Shown here: in pieces, positions 45,888-58,260 of the stretch
How the letters are laid out: each line of letters starts with the position of its first letter
How positions within the stretch are numbered: the stretch's first letter is position 1
Source: Hygrocybe punicea
Taxonomy: Eukaryota > Basidiomycota > Agaricomycetes > Agaricales > Hygrophoraceae
Assembly: GCA_963556145.1 (NCBI GenBank)
Contig: OY744473.1
Span: 2,480,001 to 2,544,000, forward strand
DNA: 64,000 nucleotides
Reading direction: 5' to 3'
Position numbers and translations under genes: made by a program
The notes under the pieces: generated by a model
The model's database searches: none
Told to the model about the DNA's origin: nothing
What the model saw: only the letters and a program-made list of their open reading frames with translations

Positions 45888-46299
45888 GTGGACCGAGCCG
45901 TGTACCATGTAAACAAGGCCACCAGAGATTTCTGGTGCTTCAATCAATGGTCAGATAAACCAACCCGTCTTTGTGAAGAAATCACATATGCAATGATGCA
46001 TTGGCATTCACATTGGCCTGTCATGCAACACAAGTTAAATGAATGGTCAGAATGTGTCACTGACAACAAGAAAGGAACCGTAAAACAGACATGAGAACTG
46101 TTGAGACCAGAGGGAATGGGGAACAGCAGGAGCAGTAGGAACACAACACAGTAGAATAGCATGTTATGCACTAGCAGATGATGTGTTACAAGTGTAGCAT
46201 TTAGATTTCAAAGATAAATTTGGATATTGATTATATAATATTTAATTTTTATTTAATAATTAAATATAAGTAAATATATGAGTCAAAAATGGAAGGCCG

Positions 46300-47530
46300 G
46301 ACACCCCCAACTTCGCGTTTTCAAGAGAAACAGGGTACGGGGATCTAGATGAGGGATGTGGGACGGGGTGACATGGTGAGTGAAAACGGGGGGGGGGGGG
46401 GGTGGTTGGGCAGACAGCCGGAATCCGAGGGCCTGAGACCCCCCCGACCCCTCATTTTCAATGCGAACGAGGTCTGGGGGGTGTAGACTGGCCAGGGGTG
46501 GTCGAAAATGGGTGTCCTGGAGGTAGAAAAAGGGAGGGTGGTGGTGGTTGGGCAGAATGCCGGATCGCGAGGGCCTGAGACCCCCCGACCCCTCGTGGTC
46601 GACGCGAATGAGGTGCGGGGGGTGTGCACTGGTCGGGGGTGATCGAAAACCGTACAGGGTGGGGCGTCCTGGGGGATGAAAAGGGGGGGGGAGGGTTGCT
46701 GGTTGAGCAGACAGGCGGAATGCGAGGGCCGGAGACCCCCCGACCCCTCGTTGTCGACGTGAACGAGGTGCGGGGGGGTGTAACCTAGCCGGGGGTGATC
46801 GAAAACCGGACGGGATGGGGCGTCCCCGGGGGATGAAAAAAGGTGGGTTGCTGGTTGGGCAGACAGCCGGAATGCGAGGGCCTGAGACCCCCCGACCCCT
46901 CGTTTTCGACGCGAACGAGGTGCGGGGGGTGTAGCCTAGCCGGGGGTGGTCGAAAAAGTCGCGGGACAGGCTGTCCTGGGGGATGAAAAAGGGGGGGTGT
47001 TGCTGGCTGGGCAGACAGGCGGAATGCGAGGGCCGGAGACCCCCCGACTTCTCGTTTTCAACGGGAACGAGGTGCGGGGGATCTAGACTGGCCGGGGATG
47101 GTTGACAACGGGGCTGGACCGGGTGTCCTGTTGGTAGAAAAAGGGCGGGTGGTGGTGGTGGGGCAGACAGCCAGATCGCGAGGTTTTGAGACCCCCCACT
47201 CGCGCGTTTTCAACGCGAACGAGGTGCGGGGGGTGTAGCCTGGTCGAAAACGCGGCGGGACGGGCTGTCCTGGTGGTTGAAAAAGGGGGATGTTGGTTGT
47301 TGGGCAGATAGCTGGATCGCGAGGGCCTGGGACCCCCCCACTCCTCGTTTTCAACGCGAACGAGGTGCGGGGGGTCTAGACTGGCCAGGGATGGTCGAAC
47401 ATAGGGCTGGGTGGGGCGTCCTGGTGGTTGAAAACATTGGGGGGCGCTGGTTGGGCACAAGGCGGGAATGTGAGGTCCTCAGACCTCCTGACCCCTGGTT
47501 TTCAATGGAAACGGGTTGCGGGGGCTACAG
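46300..47530. repeat. GC-rich tandem array in Y1
   Basis: Degenerate units of about 140 bases, each with 'cgaggggtcggggggtctc' or its complement. Includes a G homopolymer at about 46387-46402. Confidence 0.85.
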
Positions 47531-48148
47531 ACATCAGTACTAGACCAAGGACAATAAAACTACGTCCATACCTCTGTTACACCACCCCGTCGACGATGTT
47601 GCTGTTGAGCAAGAGAAGGTTTGTGCACTCATCTGAGCTCGAAAGCTCTCACTGTATATTTAAGACTCCGCTCTAATTTTAGCCACAACTCCGGACCACT
47701 CTTGCTTGTTTGCATTCTAGAGACTCAGATATCACATTTTACAACTGCCTTCAGTGGACAAAAGTGACCCAGACATACACTAAAATACAGGTAGAAATTA
47801 CCACATTTTTATTGGCAGTATAACATTAGTTATTGCATCTATACTCATTTCCTTGGCAAAAGATGGCTCACAGAGAGCCCAAATCATACCAGATCCCCTC
47901 CATATTTTTTTTCCAGCAGGACAGTCCCCATGACATCCTCCTTGTCAAATCTGGTGACAGTCTATGCAGTGTGCAAGTCAATAGAGGCTCTGAATTCTGG
48001 AATGAAACCAGTCAAACGGGATTTTGAACTCAGTTGCCATATTGGGACGCAATTTTCCCTCAGTCCCTGAGATGAATGAATGAATCACCTCAATGGCTGA
48101 AAACCGGGTTTATAAGAACGAGTTTTCCATAAATGGAAGAACTCGTAA

Positions 48149-50438
48149 CAGTAGATAGTCCTATGAATTTTCCCTTTTGATTGTGCAGTACAACTTTTTC
48201 AGAGTCAACTTGCATGTCATCATTGTCATCTGGATTCCAAGCTTTCTGGACTTCTCTCACATAGTTTCTCCAGTAAACAGGAATGAATTTGTGACTAGTA
48301 TAATGGTCTGGGTTGCCAAGCAGATACATTGAAGCCATTGGACCACCAATCTCAAGTTTTGCAGTCAAAGCATTTATAATCTGGGTGATGAGTTTTCTAG
48401 CTTTGTCTTTTCTTTTCATGGATCCTCCAAGCATTTCTGAGTTTCTGTCAAACACACTTCTGATGGTATCAAATATGCTATAGGTTTTCAATCCAGGTTT
48501 TGTAATATAGTCAGAAATATATGCTACAATTGCTTTGATTGCAGTACCAGAAAGAAGACTTGTAACATCAGAATTACAGCGAAGTAGAAATGTCACAAGA
48601 GGTGTTAATGTATTAATCCAAGCTTCATCCTTTTTCATATTCAATGCACCAGTTTTTGGGTCTACTTGTGTTGATTCAAACAAAGGTCTGGGAAATCTAC
48701 CTTTGCATTTACCATGTTTGTTCATGCAACTGGGTCTATCTTTTCTCTGCACTTTTTCATTGTTAGCACTGTTTTTGCCACAATTATGGACATTAGAACG
48801 TAAAATCAAATAATCAACAGTGTCTGCAAATCTGTCCCACCATGAATTCACCTGCTTGCAATCATTGCAATTGTTGTCACTGTTCACATCATGCTTATTT
48901 GTACACATAGGTGGGGGTGCTTCAGGTAAAGTCTGAGTGGGATCTTTGTAGTCTTCTTGTTCAGACTTCTGGTTGACCTTAGCTTTGACTTCATCCATTG
49001 TTCCAGTCATGAATTCACCAATATGTACGCTTTCTAGATACTGAACAAAAGCTTGTTGGAAATCTGACATGGGATCCATTATTCTATCTCTGATTTCCTG
49101 AGGTGACAGACATCCTTTTAGCCATAGTAGCATGTGCATGTGAAGTGTGAGATGTCCTTGTTGCTCCACTGTGCCATAGTATGCTTTGGTGTTGCCATAA
49201 AAACCAGAATGCTTTGAACCAACTCCCAGGACATGTTTGATAAAGAGCTCTACCATAAAGTGAAAGAATCTAGCACCAGCCACTGGATTTTCTGCAATAA
49301 GTCTATAGCGCTCATCATATCCTCTAAGCCCAGGTGTGAATGTTTCTTTTGTATCAGCATAATATAGGGAGAGTGGATGCATGTTATCAGCTGGTGAAAA
49401 TGTAATGAACCAGGAAGGTGCACCCACAAAGGACATCAGAGACCAGACTTCATTTCTCATGTATTTCTTGCTTGTGAGTGATCCTTTTACATGACTTCCT
49501 ACATGATCAATGTCTTTAATTAATTGGAAACAAAGTTTCTCTTCATCAGTTTCTGGAGTAACATGTTCACCATCTTCCATTTTTCTAGCAATGTTATTTA
49601 CAACTCCAAGATCAACATCCATTAATCTTTGTGAGATGTGTTCAAATTTTGCTTTTTCAGCTAATAAATAGCCAGCTGTTGTAGACTCCTTTATTTGCTC
49701 ATGGTTGAAAGCAATCAAAGGAAAGTGGGGATCTTTCTGAAACCTCTTGTCATAGTACATTAACAAGTGTCTCTTATGTTTGATTTCAGAAATCTTGCCA
49801 TGAATCAGTGAATTGCCAATTCCACCAAGTCCATAAGGAAACAACCATGGCATCATTTGAGGGAACAACTGAGGATTATTGTAGATGGATTGTGGATCAC
49901 TCTCATGTCCAATTGCCAGGATCTTTTTATTATCCATCAAATGTTTCAAGGCAATGGCTTTTATGGCTTTGATACTTTTGGTAGAGTACTCTTCACCTGT
50001 GAGACCATGAACTACAAATGGACACATGCCTGTCTCAGTGCCTTCTTCCTCTTCCATGTCATTAACAGCAGTGGCTTCTGGGTTTTTGTTGACAAAGAAT
50101 TGTCTGTACTCTACCACAACTGGTATGTCATTCTCAGGATATTGCTTCAAGTTTTCTTCTGAAATCTCCAAGTCAAAATAGTCACAGTGGTTCAGTTTCA
50201 ACCAGTTCAAAGCAGTGGCAACTTTGTTTCTCCTAACAAGCAATGGTGTTCTCTCAAAATCAGACTTGGTAGGCTTACATGGTCCTGTATAAATGAATGC
50301 AAGTACTTGATCCAACTCATCAACAGGTGGAGGTAAAATGTCATAAATCTTTGGAGTTGGATTGGCAAATGTAATGGCATTGGCTCTCATCTTATGCATT
50401 CCTGAAGAAACCTGGACAATGCATCTATTGTGTCTCAC
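48149..50438 (-). pseudogene. H2 RepHel, Rep region
   Basis: Intact minus-strand frame. It begins RHNRCIVQVSSGMHKMRANA, continues with PTPKIYDILPPPVDEL, LFPQMMPWLFPYGLGGIGN, the HUH motif LTLHMHMLLWL (about 49128-49160), CTNKH and other Cys/His residues, and the tyrosine motif AYISDYITKPGLKT (about 48487-48530). It ends at GLSTV where Y1 interrupts. Rep of this type nicks and transfers strands in rolling-circle transposition. Both active-site motifs are complete and no stops occur, so the domain itself looks undamaged, but its N-terminal finger region and downstream continuity are lost. Confidence 0.85.
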
Positions 50439-51099
50439 TCTAGCAATTACAGCTGTTTTAAAAACGATAGCGCGTTTTCACTGCGAGTTACGAGTTCTTC
50501 CATTTATGGAAAACTCGTTCTTATAAACCCGGTTTTCAGCCATTGAGGTGATTCATTCATTCATCTCAGGGACTGAGGGAAAAATGTGTCCCAATATGGC
50601 AACTGAGTTCAAAATCCCGTTTGACTGGTTTCATTCCAGAATTCAGAGCCTCTATTGACTTGCACACTGCATAGACTGTCACCAGATTTGATGAGGAGGA
50701 TGTCATGGGGACTGTCCTGCTGGAAAAAAATTATGGAGTGGATCTGGCATAATTTGGACTACCTGTGAGCTATCTTTTGCCAAGGAAATCAGTATAGATA
50801 CAATAACTCATGTTATACTACAAATAAAAATGTGATAATTTCCAAGTATATTCTACTGGATGTATGCTACACTTTTGTCCACTGGAGGCAGTTGTAAAAT
50901 GTGATATCTGAGTCTCTAGAATGCAAACAAGGAAGGGTGGTCCGGAGCTGTGGCTGAAATTCGAGCGGAGTCTGAAATGCACAGGGAGAGCTTTCGAGCT
51001 CAGTTAAGTGCAAAACCTACGGCTCACTGGCAACAGCAAGATTGTCGGGCGGTGGTGTAGACCAAGGTAAGTACGTAGTTTGTTTTCTTTGGTCTGGTA

Positions 51100-52490
51100 C
51101 TGATGTCTGCACCCCCCGCACCTCATCTGTGCTGAAAACGAGGGGTCGGGGGGTCTCAGGACCGCACGCTCCCATCATTTGCCCAACCACCGCGCCTCCT
51201 TTGGTCCACCACCAGGACAGCCCGTACCGCCGCGTTTTCAGCCTCCCCGTCTAGGCTACACCCCCCACGCTCCGTTTCCGTTGACAACGAGCGGTCGGGG
51301 GGTCTCAAGCCCTCGCGATCCGGCTGACTGCCCAACCACCCCCACCCCCTTTCTCTACCACCAGGACCCCCCGCTCCTGTCCCGTTTTTGACCACCCCCG
51401 GCTAGTCTACACCCCCCACGCTCCGTTTCCGTTGACAACGAGCGGTTGGGGGGTCTCAAGCCCTCGCGATCCGGCTGTCTGCCCAACCACCACCACCCCC
51501 CTGTTTTCAACCATCAGGATGTCCCGTCCCGCCACGTTTTCGTCTACCCCTGGCCCGTCTGCAGCCCCTGCACCTCGTTCGCGTTGAAAACGAGCAGGCG
51601 GCGTGTCTCCAGACCTCGCGCTGCCGCCATCTGTGCCCCAAGCACCACACATTTTTTTTACACCCTAAACACACCCACGCACCCGGTTTTTGGCCACGCC
51701 CGGTTGGAATGCACCCACGGTGCTTTGTTCCCATTGAAAACCTGTGGCCGCGTGGCCCTTATCCCTCGCATCGCCGCTATGTGCCCCAACCACTCATCCC
51801 TTTTTTTTTTCACCCGAAACACGTCTCCCCTCGCCGGTCTTGGCCACGCCCGGCTGGAATACACCCGTGGCGCGTCGTTCCCATTGAAAACGAATGGCCA
51901 TTAGGTCCTAATCCCTCGCATTGCCACTTTGTGCCCCAACCACTCACCCCCGCTTTTTGTTCACCCCAAACACGCTTCCCCTCGTGGTTCTTGGCCACGC
52001 CCGGCTGGAATACACCAACGGCGCAACGTTCCCGTTGAAAATGAGTGGCCGCGGTGCCCTTATCCCTCGCATCGCCGCTAGGTGCCCCAATCACCCACCT
52101 CTTTTTGTGCACCCCAAACATGCACCCCTCGCCGTTCTTGGCCACGCCTGGCTGGAATATACCACGGCGCCACGTTCCCATTGAAAACCAGCAACCGTCG
52201 GGTCCTAATCCCTCACATCGCGTCGCGACCAAGTGCCCAAACCTCCACGCCACTTTTCAACCCACGGCATGCCCTTACCCACCCACGGTTTGTGACCATG
52301 CCCGGCTGGAATACAGCCACGGCGCCTCGTTTCAGGTGAACAGGAGCAGCCGTGGGGCCCCCGATCCGTTATGTGCCCCAAACCAGCCACCCGTCTTTTT
52401 ATACTCCCTCGTGCCACCACCATATGCCCAACCTCCCACCCCCAATTTTAATACACTCAAGATACACCCTCCCATGCAGTTCCTGACTAC
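51100..52490. repeat. GC-rich tandem array in Y3
   Basis: About ten degenerate units. The early ones resemble those in Y1 and Y2, the later ones ('ggccacgcccggctggaat') are a diverged subfamily. Confidence 0.85.
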
Positions 52491-52494
52491 ACCT

Positions 52495-53159
52495 GACTTG
52501 TATTGGTTCCCTGCCTCTAATAATTTGTACAGATATGAAGCTATGTATGATTATATTTTTTCTGATTTTTATAGTGAGAGACTTGGCCATGGGGCATTGA
52601 CCAAGATGTTGACTCTGATTTTAATGCAAATTGATGTCACAGAATGTCATACAGATGTTCTGCCTTTCCCAGTCTGCAATGAGAAAATATCTTTACAACA
52701 ACACTCATGCAACCATAGATAGTATTGTGGACTGTTTTCTGGTAAGCCCAAATAGTTGTTAGTGTATGGGAGGCTTGAAAATTGCAACATTCACAACAGA
52801 TCTCTAGCATTCTGGCCCACAGTATTTCATACACAGCCAAAATCACCACTTTTTCTCTCTCCAACTTCACTCACTTGAAAAATCCTGCATATGACTAGGC
52901 AAAAGAATTCATATTATATGTTTATGTCCCCAAATTTACATGGAGCAGTAGAATACATTGTTCCAAGACATTTGCATTACACATCCAATTTTCACTTCTA
53001 CTCCAATAATAGTAATGGCAGACATTACAAGCACAGGTGATGACGGTGATGGATGGTCCCACCCCCCCCAACTTGTTTCAAGCATAATTCTTATATGAAA
53101 TATTTAGCATTATAATTTGGCAAGTTTTGAATATCAGTAGTGGTGTGGGGATAATGGTG
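52495..53159. other. Y3 interior, no gene
   Basis: AT-rich sequence without a convincing coding region. Confidence 0.5.
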
Positions 53160-53938
53160 ATTACAGCCATTCTTGTAATAATTGAGAAATTTGGACTTTA
53201 GTAGAAATTTGAGTGCTCTGTTTTGTTTCTCATGAAATACTGCATGGATTGATATGGTTATGGAGGGAAAGTTGTACTATTTCTTGAGGGCTATCTATTC
53301 CTGTAATTACATTTGAACAATATTTAGCATATGGTGAGTTGTGAATGAAACAAAAGGTAAACCAGTACTTTTGGACAATCAAAATGATATTGTCACATTA
53401 TGGCATCAAATGAGCTCAGATTGTAGGGAGAAAGTTGTTCATTTTTTCAAGGGCTAAAAGTAGATATACCGTGTTTTTCTTTATCTTTGTCTTTTGAGCC
53501 CCTAATTGTGATTTTCGTGATATTTCAAACCTAATATACACAAACATAGCACAGATGTAATATTGGCTCAAAAGACAAAAATAAAGAAAAAAGCAGTATA
53601 TTTACTTTTAGCCCTTGAAAAAATGAACAACTTTCTCTGTACAATCTTCTTCATATGAGCTCATTTGATGCCATAATGTGACAATATCATTTTGATTGTC
53701 CACAAGTACTGGTTTACCTTTTGTTTCATCCCCTCACCATACATTAAATATTGTTCAAATGTAAGTACAGGAACAGATAGCCCTCAAGAAATAGTACAAC
53801 TTTCTCTCCATAACCATATCAATCCATGCAGTATTTCATGAGATACAAAACAGAGCACTCAAATTTCTAAGTCCAAATTTCTTAATTGATTGAAAAATGC
53901 TGAGTTACTGCCAACAATTACAAGAACAGCTGTAAACT
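53160..53938. repeat. Foldback element FB2
   Basis: Inverted arms of about 330 bases around a loop near 53510-53570. Shares 'ccatgcagtatttcatgaga' with FB3 and a related string with FB1. Confidence 0.9.
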
Positions 53939-54735
53939 CTCCTTGTCTGGTAATGGTTAGGTTGACTACAGGTATGGATGCACCTGTGATTTTTAGGTTG
54001 TGGGTACAGGTGTGGTTGCTAAATTTGGCACCTGCAGGTGAACTGTGACCCACACCTGCTGTGTCACAGTTTTGGACAGGTTCACAGTAATAACAGCCAG
54101 AGTATGTTTTCTTTTGTAATTCAACTATTCTAATTATATATATTTAGGCAACTACAATGAGCAACCAAGACCAACCACTTGCAAGATGGTAGCAACATAG
54201 ACCACAACAGCAATGGGACAAGCAAGATGTGGACAACAAGCACAACAAGTCCAAGAATGGGAAGGACAACCACAACAATTTCCTTGCAAGATTGGTTGAA
54301 ATATGAGAGGCTTTGTAGAGCATTGGAGGCAAGAGCAGAGTACGGCTGCAAGCATCAGCCAGGTGTTATAAGTGATAACTAGCATGCACCTTGTTTATCA
54401 GCAGGTAAAAGGTCATTGTAAATCACCAAGTCTCATCAGCTTGTCATATTCTAAGAATATTTTCAGAAGTTGCAGACATGACAAACATACAGTACAGTCA
54501 TATTCTCAATCAAGCATATCCTCACCACATTGCAAAATTTATAAAATTTAATGAAATCATATTTTCTGACTTTACAATGTGTAAGTGACCAACAGAAACA
54601 CATACAATGTATGATGTTCCAAATTCTAACAAGGTTCCGATATAGTAATGATTACTCTTCTTATATTTTACTAAAGAACAGAATAATATCTGGAATAAAT
54701 AATATACATTACAGCTGTTTTTAAAATTCTTGAGA
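53939..54735. other. Y3 interior, no gene
   Basis: Small Asn/Gln-rich frames around 54140-54390 are not convincing as genes. Confidence 0.45.
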
Positions 54736-55484
54736 GTTTTTGAATTTTTTTGATAGTTTAGAAAAATGTTGACTTAGAAAAATTTTGAGTGGTGTATTTT
54801 GTATCTCATGAAATACTGCATGGATTGACATGGTTATAGAGGGAAAGTTGTTGGGCTATCTAGTCTTGTAATTATATTTAGAAAATATTTAGTGTGTGGT
54901 GAGTTGTGGATGAAACAAAAGGTAATCCAGTACTTTGTGACGCCCCAAATGATATTGTCAAGTAATGCCATCAAATGAACTCCTATGAAGAAGATTGTAG
55001 AGAGAAAGTTGTTCAAGGACTAGAAGTACATATACTGTTTTTTTCTTTATTTTTTGTTCTTTGAGCCAATATTACATCATTACTATGCTTGTCTGCATTG
55101 AGATCATGACTACCAAAGTCATAAATATTGGCTCAAAAAACAAAAAATAAAGAAAAACATGGTATATGTACTTCTAGCCCTTGACAAAATGAACAACTTT
55201 CTCTCTACAATCTTCTTCATAGGAGTTCATTTGATGGCATTATTTGACAATATCATTTGGGGTGTCATAAAGTACTAGTTCACCTCTTGTTTCATCCACA
55301 ACTCATCACACACTAAATATTTTCGAAATGTAATTACAGGAGTAGATAGCCCTTAAGACATAGTACAATCTTTCATCAATAACCATGTCAATCCATGCAG
55401 TATTTCATGAGATATAAAATACACCACTCAAGATTTTTCTAAGTCAAGATTTTTCTAAACTACCAATAAAATTCAAAAAGTCTA
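54736..55484. repeat. Foldback element FB3
   Basis: Inverted arms of about 330 bases, loop near 55080-55120. Close relative of FB2. Confidence 0.9.
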
Positions 55485-56454
55485 CATTGGTATGATGTTG
55501 GATGATGATTTTAAAAGATATGAAAATAAAATTCTTGTGCTAGCAGTTTATGCACGAAACCAGTAATTTAATATCATTGAGGACTATTGGGTGGGAAAGT
55601 GGGACATTCAAAATTTTCACCATTTGTAAATTCATATTGGACATCAAAATTGGAGGAAATCTTCTGGGTGGGAAAGTGGGCCATTAAATATAGGAATGTT
55701 ATAAATCGATTACATGATGTCAAACACTTAAGTTCTTATTGTTACTTATTGCCCGAGCACTGATAAGTAAGGGTAACAGTGGTAGTAGTAAATGCCAGGA
55801 TAAACTGTTGTATAACTGACATTTAGTCCACTACAATGTTGGTTTACGAGTTCTTCCATTTATGGAAAACTCGTTCTTATAAACCCGGTTTTCAGCCATT
55901 GAGGTGATTCATTCATTCATCTCAGGGACTGAGGGAAAATTGCATCCCAATATGGCAACTGAGTTCAAAATCCTGTTTGACTGGTTTCATTCCAGAATTC
56001 AGAGCCTCTATTGACTTGCACACTGCATAGACTGTCACCAGATTTGACAAGGAGGATGTCATGGGGACTGTCCTGCTGGAAAAAAAATATGGAGGGGATC
56101 TGGTATGATTTGGGCTCTCTGTGAGCCATCTTTTGCCAAGGAAATGAGTATAGATGCAATAACTAATGTTATACTGCCAATAAAAATGTGGTAATTTCTA
56201 CCTGTATTTTAGTGTATGTCTGGGTCACTTTTGTCCACTGAAGGCAGTTGTAAAATGTGATATCTGAGTCTCTAGAATGCAAACAAGCAAGAGTGGTCCG
56301 GAGTTGTGGCTAAAATTAGAGCGGAGTCTTAAATATACAGTGAGAGCTTTCGAGCTCAGATGAGTGCACAAACCTTCTCTTGCTCAACAGCAACATCGTC
56401 GACGGGGTGGTGTAACAGAGGTATGGACGTAGTTTTATTGTCCTTGGTCTAGTA

Positions 56455-56960
56455 CTGATGTCTGTAGCCCCCGCAACCCGTTTCCATTGAAAACCAGGGG
56501 TCGGGGGGTCTCCGGCCCTCGCATTCCGCCTGTCTGCTCAACCAGCAACCCTCCCCCCCCTTTTCATCCCCCAGGACGCCCCACCCTGTACGGTTTTCGA
56601 TCACCCCCGACCAGTGCACACCCCCCGCACCTCATTCGCGTCGACCACGAGGGGTCGGGGGGTCTCAGGCCCTCGCGATCCGGCATTCTGCCCAACCACC
56701 ACCACCCTCCCTTTTTCTACCTCCAGGACACCCATTTTCGACCACCCCTGGCCAGTCTACACCCCCCAGACCTCGTTCGCATTGAAAATGAGGGGTCGGG
56801 GGGGTCTCAGGCCCTCGGATTCCGGCTGTCTGCCCAACCACCCCCCCCCCCCCCCCGTTTTCACTCACCATGTCACCCCGTCCCACATCCCTCATCTAGA
56901 TCCCCGTACCCTGTTTCTCTTGAAAACGCGAAGTTGGGGGTGTCCGGCCTTCCATTTTTG
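56455..56960. repeat. GC-rich tandem array in Y2
   Basis: Three to four units with a period of about 141-144 bases ('gaggggtcggggggtctc' at about 56502, 56644, 56789) and a C homopolymer at about 56840-56856. Confidence 0.9.
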
Positions 56961-57384
56961 ACTCATATATTTACTTATATTTAATTATTAAATAAAAATT
57001 AAATATTATATAATCAATATCCAAATTTATCTTTGAAATCTAAATGCTACACTTGTAACACATCATCTGCTAGTGCATAACATGCTATTCTACTGTGTTG
57101 TGTTCCTACTGCTCCTGCTGTTCCCCATTCCCTCTGGTCTCAACAGTTCTCATGTCTGTTTTACGGTTCCTTTCTTGTTGTCAGTGACACATTCTGACCA
57201 TTCATTTAACTTGTGTTGCATGACAGGCCAATGTGAATGCCAATGCATCATTGCATATGTGATTTCTTCACAAAGACGGGTTGGTTTATCTGACCATTGA
57301 TTGAAGCACCAGAAATCTCTGGTGGCCTTGTTTACATGGTACACGGCTCGGTCCACTATGTAATGTTTCAATTATCCATACCAT

Positions 57385-57683
57385 ATACTATACAAAACAC
57401 CTGAGTTGCTGGTATTAGAATATCCCAACATAAACATGATTACCAGCCATCAAATAACTGTAAATGTAAATGACAAGTCAGTAATTTGTATCTAAGAGGT
57501 ATTGTATATGTTGGAGGATATCACTCTACATCTCAATTCATATCAGAAGATGGCACAATTTGGTATCATGATGGTATGACAACTGGAGCAACATGTAAGC
57601 AAAATGGCCACATTGGTATGATGTTGGATGATGATTTTAAAAGATATGAAAATAAAATTCTTGTGCTAGCAGTTTATGCATGA
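57385..57683 (+). pseudogene. Captured C-terminus of the Helitron polyprotein in Y2
   Basis: Encodes YLRGIVYVGGYHSTSQF ... TIWYHDGMTTG and ends ILVLAVYA-stop. It supplies the intact Trp codon that is a stop in H1. A frameshift lies near 57480. Confidence 0.7.
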
Positions 57684-58260
57684 AACCAGTAATTTAATAT
57701 CATTGAGGACTATTGGGTGGGAAAGTGGGACATTCAAAATTTTCACAAGCCGAAATTCATATTGGACATCAAAATTGAAGGAAATCTTCAGGGTGGGAAA
57801 GTGGGCCATTAAATATAGGAATGTTATAAATCGATTACATGATGTCAAACACTTAAGTTCTTATTGTTACTTATTACCCAAGCACTGATAAGTAAGGGTA
57901 ACAGTGGTAGTAGTAAATACCAGGATAAACTGTTGTATAACTGACATTTAGTCCACTACAATGTTGGTTGACTAGTAATATACAAGTATGGCAGGAACAA
58001 GTGTAAATAATATTGTCCAAGAGATTAGTAGTCCCTTGATCAAAGGCCCCAACTGAGGACAAGTAGTACATTGTTACTAACAGAATGGGATAACATAGAA
58101 TGTATGATTCCAAATTCCAACAATGTTCACATATACTATGATTATTCTTGTTACCCATTACAACTGCAGATTATGTAGAATAAATAATGGACATCAAATG
58201 ATTGAATAGAACCAAGAAGAAATTGTTCATGCCATGCTTGTGATGGCCCACTTCCCCAAG

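Larger units (their letters stand above)
42739..48148 (-). mobile_element. Y1: non-autonomous Helitron-like element (3.2 kb net) hosting X1 and X2
   Basis: Minus orientation. 5' hairpin end TTACGAGTTCTTCC at 48148, 3' end ...CACTTCCCCAAG at 42739. Inserted between G and T within the Rep frame of H2 with no duplication. It contains a GC-rich array (46300-47530), a 45551-45887 remnant of the H1-type C-terminus, and nested X1 and X2. Confidence 0.9.
36880..50487 (-). mobile_element. H2: Helitron-like element, minus strand, cut by three insertions
   Basis: Coding blocks read in order on the minus strand: 50438-48149, 42738-42380, 41481-40766, 39421-about 36880. They are separated by Y1 (42739-48148), a solo LTR (41482-42379) and X3 (39422-40765). 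At each junction removal of the insertion restores the reading frame and the protein aligns through it with H1. The 5' part before the Rep is missing (Y3 starts at 50488) and the extreme C-terminus is lost at Z. Confidence 0.85.
50488..55843 (+). mobile_element. Y3: Y-type element lacking its 3' end
   Basis: 5' hairpin end TTACGAGTTCTTCC at 50488. Contains a GC-rich array (51100-52490), two foldback elements and the H1-type 3' region from about 55488. The last about 300 bases of the family are missing because Y2 begins at 55844. Confidence 0.8.
55844..58260 (+). mobile_element. Y2: complete non-autonomous Helitron-like element, 2417 bp
   Basis: 5' TTACGAGTTCTTCC hairpin, GC-rich array at 56455-56960, then about 900 bases homologous to the 3' end of H1 (from about 57362), and 3' end CACTTCCCCAAG at 58260 followed by T. 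Same layout as Y1. Confidence 0.9.

Noticed and set aside
45944..46171. 75-codon frame with a hydrophobic start, duplicated at 57073-57300
   Set aside because: Shared only because Y1 and Y2 are copies of one element; antisense frame also open, no splice or domain evidence.
46345..47460. Pro/Arg-rich frames in the GC-rich arrays of Y elements (also 51042-52423, 56487-56984)
   Set aside because: Tandem-repeat artefacts with stops at unit variants and no domain.
47833..48027. 64-codon frame found identically at 55965-56159 (minus)
   Set aside because: Its conservation simply reflects the shared 5' region of Y1 and Y2; the third copy in Y3 does not preserve it.
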